A DNA stretch of 64,000 nucleotides from Clonostachys chloroleuca (GCA_037952775.1 JBANAY010000003.1:3472001-3536000); one strand, 5' to 3'. Shown: positions 1-11,425, numbered from the stretch's first letter. The notes: generated from the letters alone by a model not told the origin. Program-made: numbers and translations.

Positions 1-255
1 ATTGCTTTTGTTGAGAGCGGATTGTGTGAAGGTCGGGCGGTTTAGATACAGTCAAAGACAAATAGGTAGGATGTGAGAGGTCAATTGGGATAATCGCGCC
101 ACAAGTCGTCACGTGATATGGAAAAGACCGGAGGGTCGGCAGATCCACGGAAGGCCGGAAAAGTACGTACCTACCGAAGAATTTCACTGTATCTCGTAGC
201 TCTCCGGATTGCCAGTTATTGCAGAATTGAGTAACACTCAATTCAAGCTGTCGCA
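1..255. other. Upstream region of the uL22m gene
   Basis: No gene is seen. The stretch precedes the first start codon at 256 and presumably holds the promoter and 5' leader of the mitochondrial ribosomal protein gene. No specific element could be assigned. Confidence 0.4.
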
Positions 256-1405
256 ATGGCAATTCGCGTGGCCGCTCGGCGCCTGGCCGTGCCAGGTAGG
301 GAAAATCTTATGCTCGAATTTTCTGCCCAGACAGTTCGCAATAACTAACAAAAGCCGGCTTTTTACAGCCTCATCTTTACCCCGAACCCCCGCGGTACTC
401 TCCAACAATCTAGGCCCTACAGTTCAGTCCCGATCGAAATGGATTGATGCCCTGTCTGGAGCATTTAAATCTCTACGGGCTAGTAACTCCGTTCGCAAAA
501 CTTCGGCAACGGACGCTGGCGGTGTAGCACTCGAAGATCCCAAGAAACGCCAGGAGCAGCTCGCCCGGACCCTGCAGACAAGCAATACTGAAGGCAGCAT
601 CTTCCAGGATGAGATCGAGACTCCCAAGTCAAAGGAGAATGCGGCTTCTCCCGCCGGGGAGTTGACTCGCGAGACAGAGAAGACGAGAGCAAATACAGCC
701 ATGGTCACCGACCCCGACCCACGTGCACGAGTCCGCTGGCAACGAAAAAAGGTCATCCAGATGGTCAAGCGCAATGGGCAGCTTACCAAGGAGGAGAGGA
801 TTACGATGACAGAGAGAGAGCTGTTACATAAGAGCGAATTTCTGCCTACTTCGGTCAAGAAGCTTGTTATGCTTTCCCGACAAATTTCAGGCAAGACTGT
901 CGACGAAGCCATTTCGCAAATGCAATGGTCAAAGAAGAAGATGGGTGCTGAAATTAAGTACTATCTCGAAGAGGCTCGCGATCTCGCCATCGCTCAGCGT
1001 GGAATGGGACTCGGACGAGTTAATGGGGAGCTTTTTGATAAGCCCCGTAAGATTCAGACCAAGGAAGGGAAGTGGATAGAGATCACAGACCCAAGCCGAC
1101 TTTATATTGCCCAGTCATGGGTTGGCCGCGGAGAGTGGCGTGGCAAGGAGATTGACTACAAGGGCCGAGGACGGATGGGTGTCATTCAACACCCTGCCAC
1201 GAGTAAGTTCACCGATTTGTTTGGCCTCGCCTACTCATCAGGATCCTAATAATGACAATTTACAGGTATCACCGTGGTGCTCAAGGAGGAGAAGACGAGG
1301 ATAAGGGAGTACGAGGAGCGACAAGCAAAGAAGCAAGCCAAGGGACCATGGGTACATCTACCCAATCGTAAAATTCATGGCCAACGACCTTATTATTCCT
1401 GGTAG
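256..1405 (+). CDS. MRPL22: Mitochondrial large-subunit ribosomal protein uL22m
   Basis: Component of the mitochondrial large ribosomal subunit; bacterial uL22 lines the peptide exit tunnel. I read three exons: 256-295, 369-1202 and 1266-1405, giving about 337 aa. The start at 256 gives an Arg/Ala-rich N-terminus (MAIRVAARRLAVP) typical of a mitochondrial presequence. The 73-nt first intron has a CTAAC branch point just before its acceptor, and the second has a GTAAGT donor. The uL22 domain fills the C-terminal half, from SEFLPTSVKKLVMLSRQISG through the basic segment ending GQRPYYSW. The N-terminal third is poorly conserved and low in complexity, usual for fungal orthologues. The family is confident; the exact first exon is inferred. 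Confidence 0.9.
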
Positions 1406-2038
1406 ATCATCAGGCCGAAAGGCCTGGTGGAAGGCGTTTGTAAACATAATGTATCACACAGCATTTGTACAATAAGAATGAATTCGCGATGTCGATAGAG
1501 GGCGACTTCGACGCAGTTCAGGAAGCATACAACAAAACTTGTTGTTTTCTTTTTCCTCCTTTTTCCTTCATATTTCAGTGCTGTGTTGCTTGCCACAATT
1601 CCCGGGCTCGATAATATCTTCCATCAGGAGTAGGTTGTTTAGATTAGGTAGTACTTCAAAAGAAAGACTATCCAACCTACGATGTACAGAATGGGTCCCT
1701 GGGGCATAAAGTCACCAACGACCGATCCTCAAACGACTTTACATATTTGCTTTAAGCGCTTCATGACTTATCATAACATATCGGGCCCAGCTACCAAACA
1801 CCTTCTACGAACAGAATAATACCGAACGGACACGCAAATATAAGCGTCAAGGTTCAACTTTCTTGCACTCCAAATCGCCAAAATTTCAAGACAGATCAAA
1901 GAAACGCTCCTTGTGAGGCAAAAATGCCCAGGACCACAGATACTGCCAGCAGATCAGGTACACCATTCCAGTCAGGCCTCGTACGACATTTTGCCTCTTC
2001 AAGTTTAGGCGGTGATTGATCTTCAAATCTTCTTCAGA
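1406..2038. other. Convergent intergenic region, uL22m / CFEM gene
   Basis: No gene is seen. It holds the 3' ends of two convergent genes and T-rich tracts that could serve in transcript termination. Confidence 0.4.
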
Positions 2039-3144
2039 TCAAGGTATAAGGACAGAGCCCGATTGACTACACCATAGTACGAGGTGTTTGCCGCGGCAAC
2101 ATGTCCTCGTATCGGTTCGCCTGCATTTCGAATGATTCCCCCCTCGCTTCTCCACATAAGAACCCTGGTCCTGCGATCCATAAGGCCTGCTATCTTTCTG
2201 GATCGGTCTTGAGATGTCCATGGGGCGTTTAGCAGGAGCTTGGTTTTGTCGCTTGCGTCGAAGGAGGAGAGCAATAACAACAACGACGATTGCAATAACG
2301 GCAACACCAACACCAACACCAATCCCAACCGCTGCGCCCTTTGAGAGTCCTCCGGCTGCCCCAGCCGCCTCCGCGTCATCATCCTTCTTACTGCTATCCT
2401 TACCTGCTGAGGTCGAGGTAGCAGCAGCAGTCGCCGAAGGTGAGGACGTAGATGTCGCAAGCTATTTATCACGTGTCAGTTTTACACTCCAAAAGGGACC
2501 AATCGGGGTTCAGCGTACGGTCGTAGAAGCTTCACTGGTCACTGAGGAGGAAGAGGCGGTCGATGTTGCTGTGGTGGATACTCCGGAGGATGAGGATTGT
2601 GTAGTAGCAGACGAAGAGACCGCTGACGTTGTTTCCGCTACGGACGTGGATGAGGCGGCCGAGGTTGATTCGACAGTGGTCGAGCTCGGTACGGCTGTAC
2701 TTGACGATGGGACAACAACACCTGCACCTCGATTAGCCCGTGATTGAAGAGAGAATTCAACCCATGAGGAATACCTTTGCAGTATGAATCATTGAAAAAT
2801 CCAGTAATTTCATCGGCCTGGGCTTGACAATCAGTATAGGCAAATCGGCCTACAGATTCTTTGAACTGTGTGAGAGCACTTCCGCAGAGACACGTCTTGT
2901 CTTCGGCCGAAGCACATCCCCACGTCGTGACTTGAGTAATTGCGTTGGCAATGCCCCTTTGCTATATAGGAAATTAGTACAAGGTTCGCTACAGGCCAGA
3001 TTTATCCATGAATAGCTTCTCCAGCTTCTGGCCTATACGGAGGTTGGCGAATAAACCTACAATACAGTCTGCCTTGGCGTCTTGTGCTGAGGCGCCCAGT
3101 ATGTGAAGCGCGCCCACTGCGCTCAAAACAAGAAGGCTACGCAT
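2039..3144 (-). CDS. CFEM-like cell-surface membrane protein, apparent frameshift near the C-terminus
   Basis: Predicted secreted-domain membrane protein of the fungal CFEM type; some members bind haem or act in adhesion, but no role is established here. Exons: 3144-3061, 2961-2775, 2721-2519, 2461-2039. Order of parts: signal peptide (MRSLLVLSAVGALHILGASA); a Cys-rich domain with the hallmark WGC..AEDKTCLC and a closing C-x15-C; a long Ser/Thr stretch; one membrane helix of Gly/Val/Ile/Ala; then RRKR and a cytoplasmic tail. Only six of the usual eight CFEM cysteines are visible. In the tail the frame breaks at a run of six G (coding strand, 2143-2138). One more G would give an ending YEDMLPRQTPRTMV with its stop at 2069-2067, about 289 aa. 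As given, the frame runs to the stop at 2039. Confidence 0.8.
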
Positions 3145-6054
3145 CTTGTGAAAGGAATATTTATCACCGCAATTCTCGGAATATCGATCGAAAGGGGGGG
3201 GAAAATTGCACCGTCCAAGCGGTAGTGCTCCGAGAACACTCAAGTAGTATGGTGCAGCCACAAGGTCTCGTCAGTGAGGCAAGATGACGGGATATTCAAT
3301 GGCAATACCCGTCTTTGGCGTGGAATCTGGATGGCGACTGTTGCCTGGGAAGCCAATCTCGGTGGCGCGATTTCGCGAGAGATGCACGGGTAGATTTGTA
3401 TGGATCGTAATGAACGTGATGTTTCACACGCCTGAATTCCAGAGAGCAGACCAAGTTTAAGGTGGGTAATGCCTACGCAATGGGTCGGTCGTACAAAGAG
3501 AAGAAAGGCACCAGACGTTATTTCAGACCCAAGGGGCCTTGACACCGGCAAACGAAGGTCTGAGCTGGAAAGTTTGTCTGGAAAAAAAACCGAGGTTTAA
3601 ACAGGGACAAATGTGAAGGCAATGGATATCCTCGGGTCGAAAGAAGCGCCAGAAATCGGGCTGGATAGGGCGAGCCGAGGAAGGGGAAGAAGGAAGTGAG
3701 AAATGGGAAAAGAGACCGGAACGGAGCCTAGGCACCTGCAGAAGAGAAAGAAAGAATGAGAGTGGCAGATGTGAATAGAAGGTGAAGACAAAGACGATCC
3801 CATGGATGGGTCCGCGAGGGATCTCAGTGGGATATGTGAGAGATGCAGATGTGGGGACCAGACAGCACTAGCGTCAAACAGAAAGATGGATCATGGATGC
3901 GACCACCAGCGTTGGCCTTTTGCTGGCCCCTGGAGGGTGGAAGCTGGGACCGCCCCTTCACTTCTCGGGACAAGACCTCAGTCTCCAGAGGGCGGGCAGG
4001 AAGTGCCAGCCGCTCCGTCCGGCGGTCAGGGTAGTCGTAGGGAGGGTAAGGTATAGTACTTTGGTAATGGGGTTTTTGCCGACGGGTTCCTTACATACCG
4101 CAGTGGGTGAAGGTACCAGTACGAACCTACATATCCACTCCCCAGTACAATAATCGTCGTGCGGGAACAGGGCAGGTATGAGGCTGAGTATTTCATCTCC
4201 CACTCGATCCCCTCTCCTCCTAGCTAGTTCCAGTGCTCACTTCGCCAATTTCCAGTGTATTAGGGCGATTGTCAAATGTGACTACACCAGCTAATGTCTT
4301 TGTCTCTGGCACACGGGATTCCTGTAGGGCCCGGCATCAAGAATTGCCTTTGTCCAGCTCAGAGGCAGTTGAGCAGAGGGAAGCTTCACCAACAGCTACT
4401 ATTTTAGTGGCCAGCCGCTGACCTACTAGCCAGGCACCAGCGCCTAGGCCTAAGGCAGGTACGACGACGGCGCCAACGGTCCCACCAGGCGCTTTGTGCC
4501 TGCCTACTCAGGAGCCAGCGCTGCTATTACGGGTGCATAGAGCATTCCTCATTCGCCCATGGCAGCTGGCTGCCGCTGGTCAGGTCATCCATCGGTGTGC
4601 ATGAGTGAGGTGCCTGTGATGTGCGCAGGATCAAGGGGGGCGCACAACAGACAGGTGCTGTCTCATCTCACTAGAAGGGGCAACACATCTCGCCTCCCGA
4701 CGCCAGTTGTTCTGGCGTTGACTCGTGTGAGGATTATTCCAGACGGTGGGATGGAAAAGGCTGAGTCCCTCCGCTACGAGATTTCCTGCCCTCGCTTCCA
4801 CATCCAACATCCAGGGCTCCAATGAATGTTTGTGCGCAGACTATACCATTGGACGACTAGTTGTTCTTTTTTGGTCTAGGAAGGCGGTCGTCTGATGGAT
4901 CCCTCAAGATCAAAGCACAACCGGCTGGCGCTATTGTAATGTTGACAATTATTGCTCTTGGAGAGTCTGATCCTTGCCACATTCATCTCCTACAACTGCT
5001 CCCTCGATCAGCTGCGTGAGGGGCTGAAACACCCGGGGAAGGGAAATTTGAAAAGGGAGCCCCTGGAGGCCACGCCACATGCTAGCTTGTACATTAAGGA
5101 ATTCGTCAATGTCATCATCAGGGGTCAGTCTACAACGTGGCGGCACTCCAAACGCCTAGGTATACACCACGTGTAGACGGGATTTTTGAACTTTTTTGAC
5201 CTGGACCCTACTTAGATAGGCGCCATATAGTATACCTAAATACAAGGCCAATATAGTAATACCGCATGCTTTCATGATTTTGGAAAATAAGCCTCCATCG
5301 CGAGTCTGCTACCCTGGCTGCAACGGTATGTGGGGAACGCTGATCTGCGTCAGGGGAAAGCAATCAACGTCACGCCGGGCATGACTAGGTATCATTGTTG
5401 GTTTGCTATTTCCTTGGTACAGGAAGCGCCGTGGAAAGTTGCACGAAAGCTGTGGGATTCGGGAAGATCATGCTGATATGAAAGGGACATATATACTAGC
5501 ATCTACTGCTCAACTTGATGCATACGATAATAGCAGTCACATGTAATGGGTGCCATTCCGCAGGGATATGCCGCGGTTCTTTGTGCGAGCCCTGTAACGG
5601 GCCATAATCAACTGGCAGTCCAGGACTTGACTACCCTGTACCCTACATTTATAAAACATTCTCGGTGGTGACACAGGCGACCTCCCACGTTGCACATGGT
5701 TTCCTGGTTTCTTTTATTGTATTGAGTCTCAGTAACTATTAAATCTCAGTAGCATGTCGTTGGCGGTCATTGTGGCCTTGTAGTACCGAAATATACTCGA
5801 GCGTTGCGGCAACATGGAGATGGCAACGAAATTATTGTATGAAAAGGACCAGCTCCAAGTCCAAGGGATATCCACCTATAAAATACCACTGGTAGGAACG
5901 GAAACGCACATCTGATTGAGCCACATATTCATCAAATGTACAAATTTGTATAAAGTTTCCGTGAAAACACCTAGGAGTTGCTGTTAGCTATCTTCCCCAG
6001 AGAACTGGTTGTGACTTTGGCAGGTAGGACATCTAGCTACCTATGGAGGTGATA
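3145..6054. other. Long gene-poor region upstream of the CFEM gene
   Basis: About 2.9 kb without a supportable gene on either strand; all open frames are short and lack recognisable domains. The first part contains an 8-base G run near 3194 and should include the CFEM promoter. A GGTACC palindrome lies at 4112-4117. The right part leads into the Tc1-type element. Nothing else could be recognised. Confidence 0.4.
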
Positions 6055-6084
6055 CAGATTGGTGCCATAAGTCTACGAACAGCC
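6055..6084 (+). repeat. Left terminal inverted repeat of the Tc1-type element
   Basis: It begins CAGATTGGTGCCATAAG and matches the inverted copy at 7424-7453 with three mismatches in 30. A TA dinucleotide directly precedes it. Confidence 0.88.
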
Positions 6085-6197
6085 ACGTCAGCACCCACAA
6101 TACACACTCAACACCCAATTTTTGAACAGCCACAACTCTTCCAAATTAGGTCAAAAATGAAGCTAATATTGTATACAGCTTATTTAGAGGGTATATT

Positions 6198-7349
6198 TTA
6201 GTATTTCGTATAAAATCCCTTTGCCCAGATAACTGCAAGGATGCGGCGCGGCAAAGTGTCGATAAGCTTGCGGATAAACGTCTGGTCAATCCTGTCCCAC
6301 GCTTCTTGCAGCCACGCCGCTAATTTTGCTCTATCAGTCTTATTATTATTAAGATCACGAGTTTCAGGGTGTATCTTTATAAGGTTCTCTTTTAAAGCTT
6401 TCCAAACGTGTTCAATTAGGTTGAGATCGGGCGAGTGTGGCGGCCAGTCAATCCACTCGATTCCGTAGATCTGCAGCCATACAGGCGTACCGCCAAAGTT
6501 ATAAATTCTCACGTTATCTTGTTGGAAATGCCTTATTCCATCGTAAATAGGAAGAAGGCCTTCTGATAATACCAATTGATAGCTTTTAGCTGTATATCCA
6601 TTCCTGCGGGAGGTTAGATCACGCTCCATGATCACCAACTTCGTCTTGCCGGTCCGCCAGATCGCAGCCCACACCATAAGGGATATTTTTAACTTCCCGT
6701 AAACTGTAATATTTACACATTGTTAAAGGAACTTCTCATAAGGCTTCCTAAAGACCCAGCCTCTCTTAGAATTAGGCTGAGACTAAAGCGTTAACTCGTC
6801 AGAGAAGATTGCCTGATGCGCGTGTGGTTAGCCTAAAACCGGCTAGATGAAGCTTCTAAAGACACTCGCAAATACCTCCATCAACACATCAACATCATGC
6901 CTCCAAGCGCGTGCCCATTAAAGCCGAATTCGCACTGTTTCTTTTGATATAGATATCCTCTGCATTGCTCTCCATTTACGCGAGAAATACTTCTTCATAA
7001 CGCGCTTAATCGTCCGCACGCTTATCTTCCCACCTATTGCCCCAACAAGTGCAGAATAACTGATCTTTCGGTCTCGCTTCGCTAAAAGAACAATATACTT
7101 ACATTCAGAAGTGGTCAATTTGACCGGTCTCCCACGGCGAGGTTTATTTATAAGCGTTTTGGCCGTTTGCCAGCGTTTGAAGATTGCCCATGCAGTCGAG
7201 GGACTGGTGTTGTAGATCTCCGCTACCTCGCGGTAGGTTTTGCCGCCCGATAAATCGCAACACATTGCAGATTTCTGCTCAGGAGTGAATTCACAGTTAC
7301 GTCTGCGATTTGCGCTTATTTCAGTACCAAAGGCACGTTTTTTAGGCAT
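6198..7349 (-). pseudogene. Tc1-type transposase pseudogene (DD34E) with five in-frame stops
   Basis: One continuous frame of 384 codons encodes an N-terminal helix-turn-helix region (FTPEQKSAMCCDLSGGKTYREVAEIY...TAWAIFKRW, then the GRPVKL motif) and a C-terminal DDE integrase-like domain. The catalytic positions are visible: Asp in IFSDEL, Asp in FQQDN, and Glu in SPDLNLIEHVW, with exactly 34 residues between the last two, as in Tc1 elements. Five stop codons interrupt the frame at 6918-6920, 6843-6845, 6828-6830, 6783-6785 and 6723-6725 (three TAA, two TAG). No frameshift is seen. The protein cannot be made as it stands, so the element would need a transposase from elsewhere to move. Confidence 0.9.
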
Positions 7350-7423
7350 TGTGGCGGCGTGTTATGAAGGTTGAAGAAGAAAGGGGTTTCAACGCGTGTG
7401 ACGACGCGAGCGCGTTGGGGTGG

Positions 7424-7453
7424 GGTTGTTCGTAGACTTATGGCACCACACTG
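7424..7453 (-). repeat. Right terminal inverted repeat of the Tc1-type element
   Basis: Read on the minus strand it begins CAGTGTGGTGCCATAAG. It is followed on the plus strand by TA at 7454-7455, the second half of the target duplication. Confidence 0.88.
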
Positions 7454-7455
7454 TA

Positions 7456-7837
7456 ATATTGGGTACAGGGACAGATGCCTAAGTGGGTTATCGGTCCCTT
7501 ATCGGCCACCCACAATAGGCACCTTAAAGCCGGCAGGTGCTACAGGCCCAACTTAGCAGGCAACCATGCTCAGTCAGCCGTTTTTTTGTCGTCGCGCATT
7601 GTCGCAAATAGTTTCCTGGCCGCTGACAAGGTTTCCTTCCGTGTTGACGGTTACATGACTGTTACAAGACGATTGCACCCAGAGCTTGTTGAATTTGTAA
7701 CCTCCCATGGTTAGCCTTGGCTTAGGTGCATTGCGAAGCGACCTGTAGGCAAGGACAGCCGAAACCTTTATCGTGTTCCAGACTGACGTCTCGTGACAGG
7801 GTGGTGTCTGAGGTGTAGTGCTTGACTGATTCCGAAC
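7456..7837. other. Upstream region of the Prp24-like gene
   Basis: No gene is seen. It lies between the transposon's right end and the Prp24 start codon and presumably holds that promoter. The transposon sits less than 400 bp upstream of this start. Confidence 0.4.
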
Positions 7838-10800
7838 ATGGCCAACCCCATCGGCGAAGATTCCTGGCTGGCTTACCTCGAGGAGATTGATCGCAACGCC
7901 TCCGACCTCGAGAAACGTGTAAACGCGGTCGAAATATACAAACGTGCAGTTAATTCGGAACCCGGTAGCTTGCGACTATGGCTTGCATACTGCAACTACT
8001 TCTGGTCCCTATGGGAGGCCAGCCAGTCACCCACGAGTGGTTGGCTTGAGGAGGAGCAGATGATGGGGCAGGAGCTATTCTCGTTTGGCGCAGCACTAGA
8101 TCTTTGGCAACAGGGCTACGAGGCTGTCAAGTATCGGCTGGATGATAGCCATCAGCTCTGGAATCGTTGGGTCTCGCTGGAGCTGGAACTCCTCGCGAAA
8201 ACGAAAACGCCCGAGGGGGTGAAGCGCATAAGTCACCTCTACCGAAACCGTCTTATGACCCCCCATCTCAACTGGGACGACACATCTCAAGCGTATTCGA
8301 GCTTTCTGTCGGAATACAACAAGGCCTCGTGGGAGGAGTCTATGAAGGATGTCACACAGAATGCGCAGGAGGCCAAGCGCTTAATTGCAGCTCGCGACCC
8401 CTTTGAATTAAAACTCCAGAAAGCTCAACGGAGCGACGACCTCGAATCGCAGAAAACCGTCATGTCTGACTATATCGAATGGGAAATGCGGCAAAGCCGA
8501 CGGAACAATGATCAACCAGAAATTGGCATTGATCTCTGCCGCGGGCTCTATTCTCGGGCACTGACAGGGGTGTTTTCCTCAGACGAATCTATGTGGTATG
8601 AGTATGCTACATTTCTCTCTTCATCCTTCTCAGATCCCCGAGCGGCTGAAATGCTGCTCGAACCTATTCGCTGCGCCGTCCAGCACTGCCCCTGGTCCGG
8701 CCGACTCTGGAATCGATTCATTCTCACCGCGGAGGATGCCAGGTTGCCTTTCGCTGAAATTGAATCCATCAAACATTCAGCGACTAGTGAGGAACAGCTC
8801 TACAAAGATGGCATGGAGTCCATGATTGAGATGTATGTTGCGTGGTGCGGATTTCTCAAAAGGACTGCTATGGATGCTGAGGCAGGGGATGAGGCTGTTG
8901 ATGTTGCTGATGTTGGGTTGCCCGCTGCATTGGAAGATGTGGCAGTTACCGGCAAGAGGCGATACGGCAAGAACTTCCAAGGCGACCCTAAATTCAGACT
9001 CGAGCGCATGTATATTCAGTACCTTACGGAGAAGAAAGGGGCTATTGATGAAGCCAGGGCGCAGTGGAACAAGATGGCTAGTCTCCCGATCCATGCCGAC
9101 AACCATGACTTCTGGTTCCGCTTCTATATGTGGGAAATGCTCATTTTCTCCTCAAAGCCTCAGACCATGAGAAGTCCTACACCAGCTAGTCTGTCTACTG
9201 GTTTCAAGGTGCCGTCCCAAGCAACATCGGTATTGAGCCGTGCCGTCGCCCGAAGGAACATAGACTGGCCAGAGAAGGTTCTCGAAGTCTACATACAGCA
9301 CTGCAATGACTATGAACCTCCCAACTCTGTACGGGTAGCTACAGACAGAGTGTATAAGGCTACTAAAGAAGTTCGAAAACGGCGTGAACGAGAAGAGAGA
9401 GAAAAGCAAGAAGCATACTCGGCATACTACGCTGCCCAAAATGTGAACACGGCGGCACCCACAGAGGTTGATGTTCCGTCCGATGGTAAGCGGAAACGAG
9501 GCGAAGATCAGCCCGATACTGATCATGAATCGGAAAGCGCTAGCAAGCGTCAGAAGAATGAATCTATTCCGGAGACGCAAAATCGAAAGCCCAAGACGAT
9601 CGTCAAGAGGGACAGAGAAAACACGACTGTCATTGTCGAGAACCTGCCTGAAGACGTGACCCAGCCTCAAATCCGGCAGTACTTCAAGGAATATGGACAT
9701 ATCAACAGTATTACCGCATTGGTAAAGGATGAGACGAGACGGGCCGCAACGGCTTTGATCGAATTTAAAACTGCCGAGGAGGCCCAGTCTGCTTTGCTGC
9801 GCAATGACAAATATTTTGGCCAATCCCAACTTGGCGTTAGGGCTGGCCATGACCTGACGATTTACGTTACCAACTATCCACCTGCCGCCGATGAGGACTA
9901 CATTCGCCAGATTTTCGAATGTTGTGGAGAAATTTTGAGCATTCGGTACCCCAGCTTAGGGGTGAATACCCACCGCCGGTTCTGCTACGTGTCGTTCCGA
10001 GACCAGAAGTCCTCAGCTCGAGCAGTTGAGAAGGATGGCACGCTGATTGAAAACAAGTACCGCCTTGTTGCGAAATACTCGGACCCAGGCAACAAAAAGA
10101 AGCGAGAAGGCGCGGTAGCAGAGGGGCGTGAAATCCATATCTCAGGTCTGGAGCGGTCAGCCAAGGAGGAGCACATATCTGAGGTTGTTTCGAAGTATGG
10201 TAGCGTTAAACGAGTAAACGTACCATTGACTCTGGCTGGCAAGAACCGCGGATTCGCATATGTGGAGTTTTCGACCAAGGAAGAGGCCGAGAAAGCTGTC
10301 GTTGAGCTGCACAACATCAAATTCCGCAATCACATCCTGGCAGTCGAGATTTCGAAAGAGATGAAAGTAAAAAAATCTACCAAATCCTTTGGAACTGCGG
10401 GTGAATCGGCGCCATCACCGGCATCCGTAACGCAGTCTGAGCATGGTGCTAGCGAGGGCAACTCTTCACGGGAAGCTATATCTGCTAGATCGATTGCTTT
10501 GATGGGCCTGCCCGACACTGTGAATGACGCTCGAGTTCAGGCACTTTTGGAGCCCCTCGGAACTGTTGTGAAGCTGGTGCTTCAGCCCAGCCAGGGCACT
10601 GCAAGCGTTGAGTTTGCGGATGCCGCAATGGCAGGAAAGGCGGCCTTGAAGCTGAACGGAATGGCATTTGAAGGCAATGAACTACGTACAGGATCTCTGG
10701 AGGACTTGCTGCATGGCAAATCTGGATCTAGAGATACCTCTGCTGCTCAGTCTTCCCGAACTGAGAAACCCGGAGGTCGGGCAGCCAGCCAATTCGTTCC

Positions 10801-11029
10801 CTCTTCCATGGTTCGACGGCCAGGAGCGCAACGACCAGGGCCAAAAAAGGGCCTGGGATCTACTGGTGCAAAGAAAACGCCGACTGTTGATTCAGCAAGC
10901 GGGGTCCCTTCAGATACACAGAAGCTGAAAAGCACTGGAGTTTCAAAGGGTAATGCTGATTTCAAGGCAATGTTTTTGGCCTCTTCAACAGCAGCGGCAC
11001 AGCCTGATGGTAATAAAGAAGCAAAATAA
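7838..11029 (+). CDS. PRP24: U4/U6 snRNA annealing factor, Prp24/SART3 type
   Basis: Nuclear RNA-binding protein that re-anneals U4 and U6 snRNAs during spliceosome recycling. Intronless here, 1063 aa. Residues about 1-530 form HAT (half-a-TPR) repeats, rich in W/Y-containing helices such as SLRLWLAYCNYFWSLW and LWNRFI. A charged linker with GKRKRGEDQ follows. Four RRMs start near residues 593 (TVIVENLPEDVTQ), 670 (LTIYVTNYPP), 764 (EIHISGLERSAKEEHI) and 883 (SIALMGLPDTVNDARV). Near the C-terminus NADFKAMFL matches the short motif that contacts the U6-bound Lsm ring. HAT repeats plus four RRMs are the fungal/metazoan SART3 layout; the budding yeast protein lacks the HAT part. The frame is intact. 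Confidence 0.93.
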   Translation: MANPIGEDSWLAYLEEIDRNASDLEKRVNAVEIYKRAVNSEPGSLRLWLAYCNYFWSLWEASQSPTSGWLEEEQMMGQELFSFGAALDLWQQGYEAVKYRLDDSHQLWNRWVSLELELLAKTKTPEGVKRISHLYRNRLMTPHLNWDDTSQAYSSFLSEYNKASWEESMKDVTQNAQEAKRLIAARDPFELKLQKAQRSDDLESQKTVMSDYIEWEMRQSRRNNDQPEIGIDLCRGLYSRALTGVFSSDESMWYEYATFLSSSFSDPRAAEMLLEPIRCAVQHCPWSGRLWNRFILTAEDARLPFAEIESIKHSATSEEQLYKDGMESMIEMYVAWCGFLKRTAMDAEAGDEAVDVADVGLPAALEDVAVTGKRRYGKNFQGDPKFRLERMYIQYLTEKKGAIDEARAQWNKMASLPIHADNHDFWFRFYMWEMLIFSSKPQTMRSPTPASLSTGFKVPSQATSVLSRAVARRNIDWPEKVLEVYIQHCNDYEPPNSVRVATDRVYKATKEVRKRREREEREKQEAYSAYYAAQNVNTAAPTEVDVPSDGKRKRGEDQPDTDHESESASKRQKNESIPETQNRKPKTIVKRDRENTTVIVENLPEDVTQPQIRQYFKEYGHINSITALVKDETRRAATALIEFKTAEEAQSALLRNDKYFGQSQLGVRAGHDLTIYVTNYPPAADEDYIRQIFECCGEILSIRYPSLGVNTHRRFCYVSFRDQKSSARAVEKDGTLIENKYRLVAKYSDPGNKKKREGAVAEGREIHISGLERSAKEEHISEVVSKYGSVKRVNVPLTLAGKNRGFAYVEFSTKEEAEKAVVELHNIKFRNHILAVEISKEMKVKKSTKSFGTAGESAPSPASVTQSEHGASEGNSSREAISARSIALMGLPDTVNDARVQALLEPLGTVVKLVLQPSQGTASVEFADAAMAGKAALKLNGMAFEGNELRTGSLEDLLHGKSGSRDTSAAQSSRTEKPGGRAASQFVPSSMVRRPGAQRPGPKKGLGSTGAKKTPTVDSASGVPSDTQKLKSTGVSKGNADFKAMFLASSTAAAQPDGNKEAK

Positions 11030-11425
11030 AGTGAAGGGCGGGTTAAATATCGCGAATGCTAGGCATTAAAAGGTGTTTATCAACATAAAACTGTAACATA
11101 ATACCTACAAAATCTGCTTTTTCTGATGATCAAAAATTGACCAGAGGCTCCCCTATGTAATAAATACCGAGACATCTAAAAGTCCCTCACTAGAACAACT
11201 GTGGTGTAAGATGGCGTAACCATTTATTCTATTCAATCAAAACTCGATAGATGCCCAATGACCTCTGACTTTGAAATCTGCACTGAGATATATATCTGTG
11301 TATAGTTGGTCCACCGCTACGCAATGATCCCAAGAGTATTTCCATCTCAATTGTGTTCATCGCATGTGGCTCATGGTATAGGCGGGTTGTTATGATGAGA
11401 GCATAAAAGTGTCGATATATCGGTA
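11030..11425. other. Convergent intergenic region, Prp24 / DExH helicase
   Basis: No gene is seen. A/T-rich sequence between two convergent genes; it should contain both 3' untranslated regions. Confidence 0.4.

Larger units (their letters stand above)
6055..7453 (-). mobile_element. Degenerate Tc1/mariner-family DNA transposon (1.4 kb)
   Basis: A complete but inactive-looking element of 1399 bp. It is bounded by about 30-bp terminal inverted repeats that begin CAG and share GGTGCCATAAGTCTACGAAC. It is flanked on both sides by TA (6053-6054 and 7454-7455), the target duplication expected of Tc1/mariner elements. One transposase frame runs on the minus strand between the repeats. Its stop codons are all TAA or TAG at plausible glutamine positions, as C-to-T change at CpA would produce, which is the signature of RIP. 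Family assignment is confident; the cause of decay is inferred. Confidence 0.9.

Noticed and set aside
2214..2747. 177-codon plus-strand frame rich in Val, Asp and Glu
   Set aside because: It is antisense to the Ser/Thr-rich exons of the CFEM gene; its acidic composition is the mirror of Ser/Thr codons.
3240..3735. Short minus-strand frames upstream of the CFEM gene
   Set aside because: No domains and no splice or start support; likely leader or noncoding sequence.
9152..9850. 232-codon minus-strand frame
   Set aside because: It lies wholly antisense to the intact Prp24 coding sequence and has no recognisable domain.
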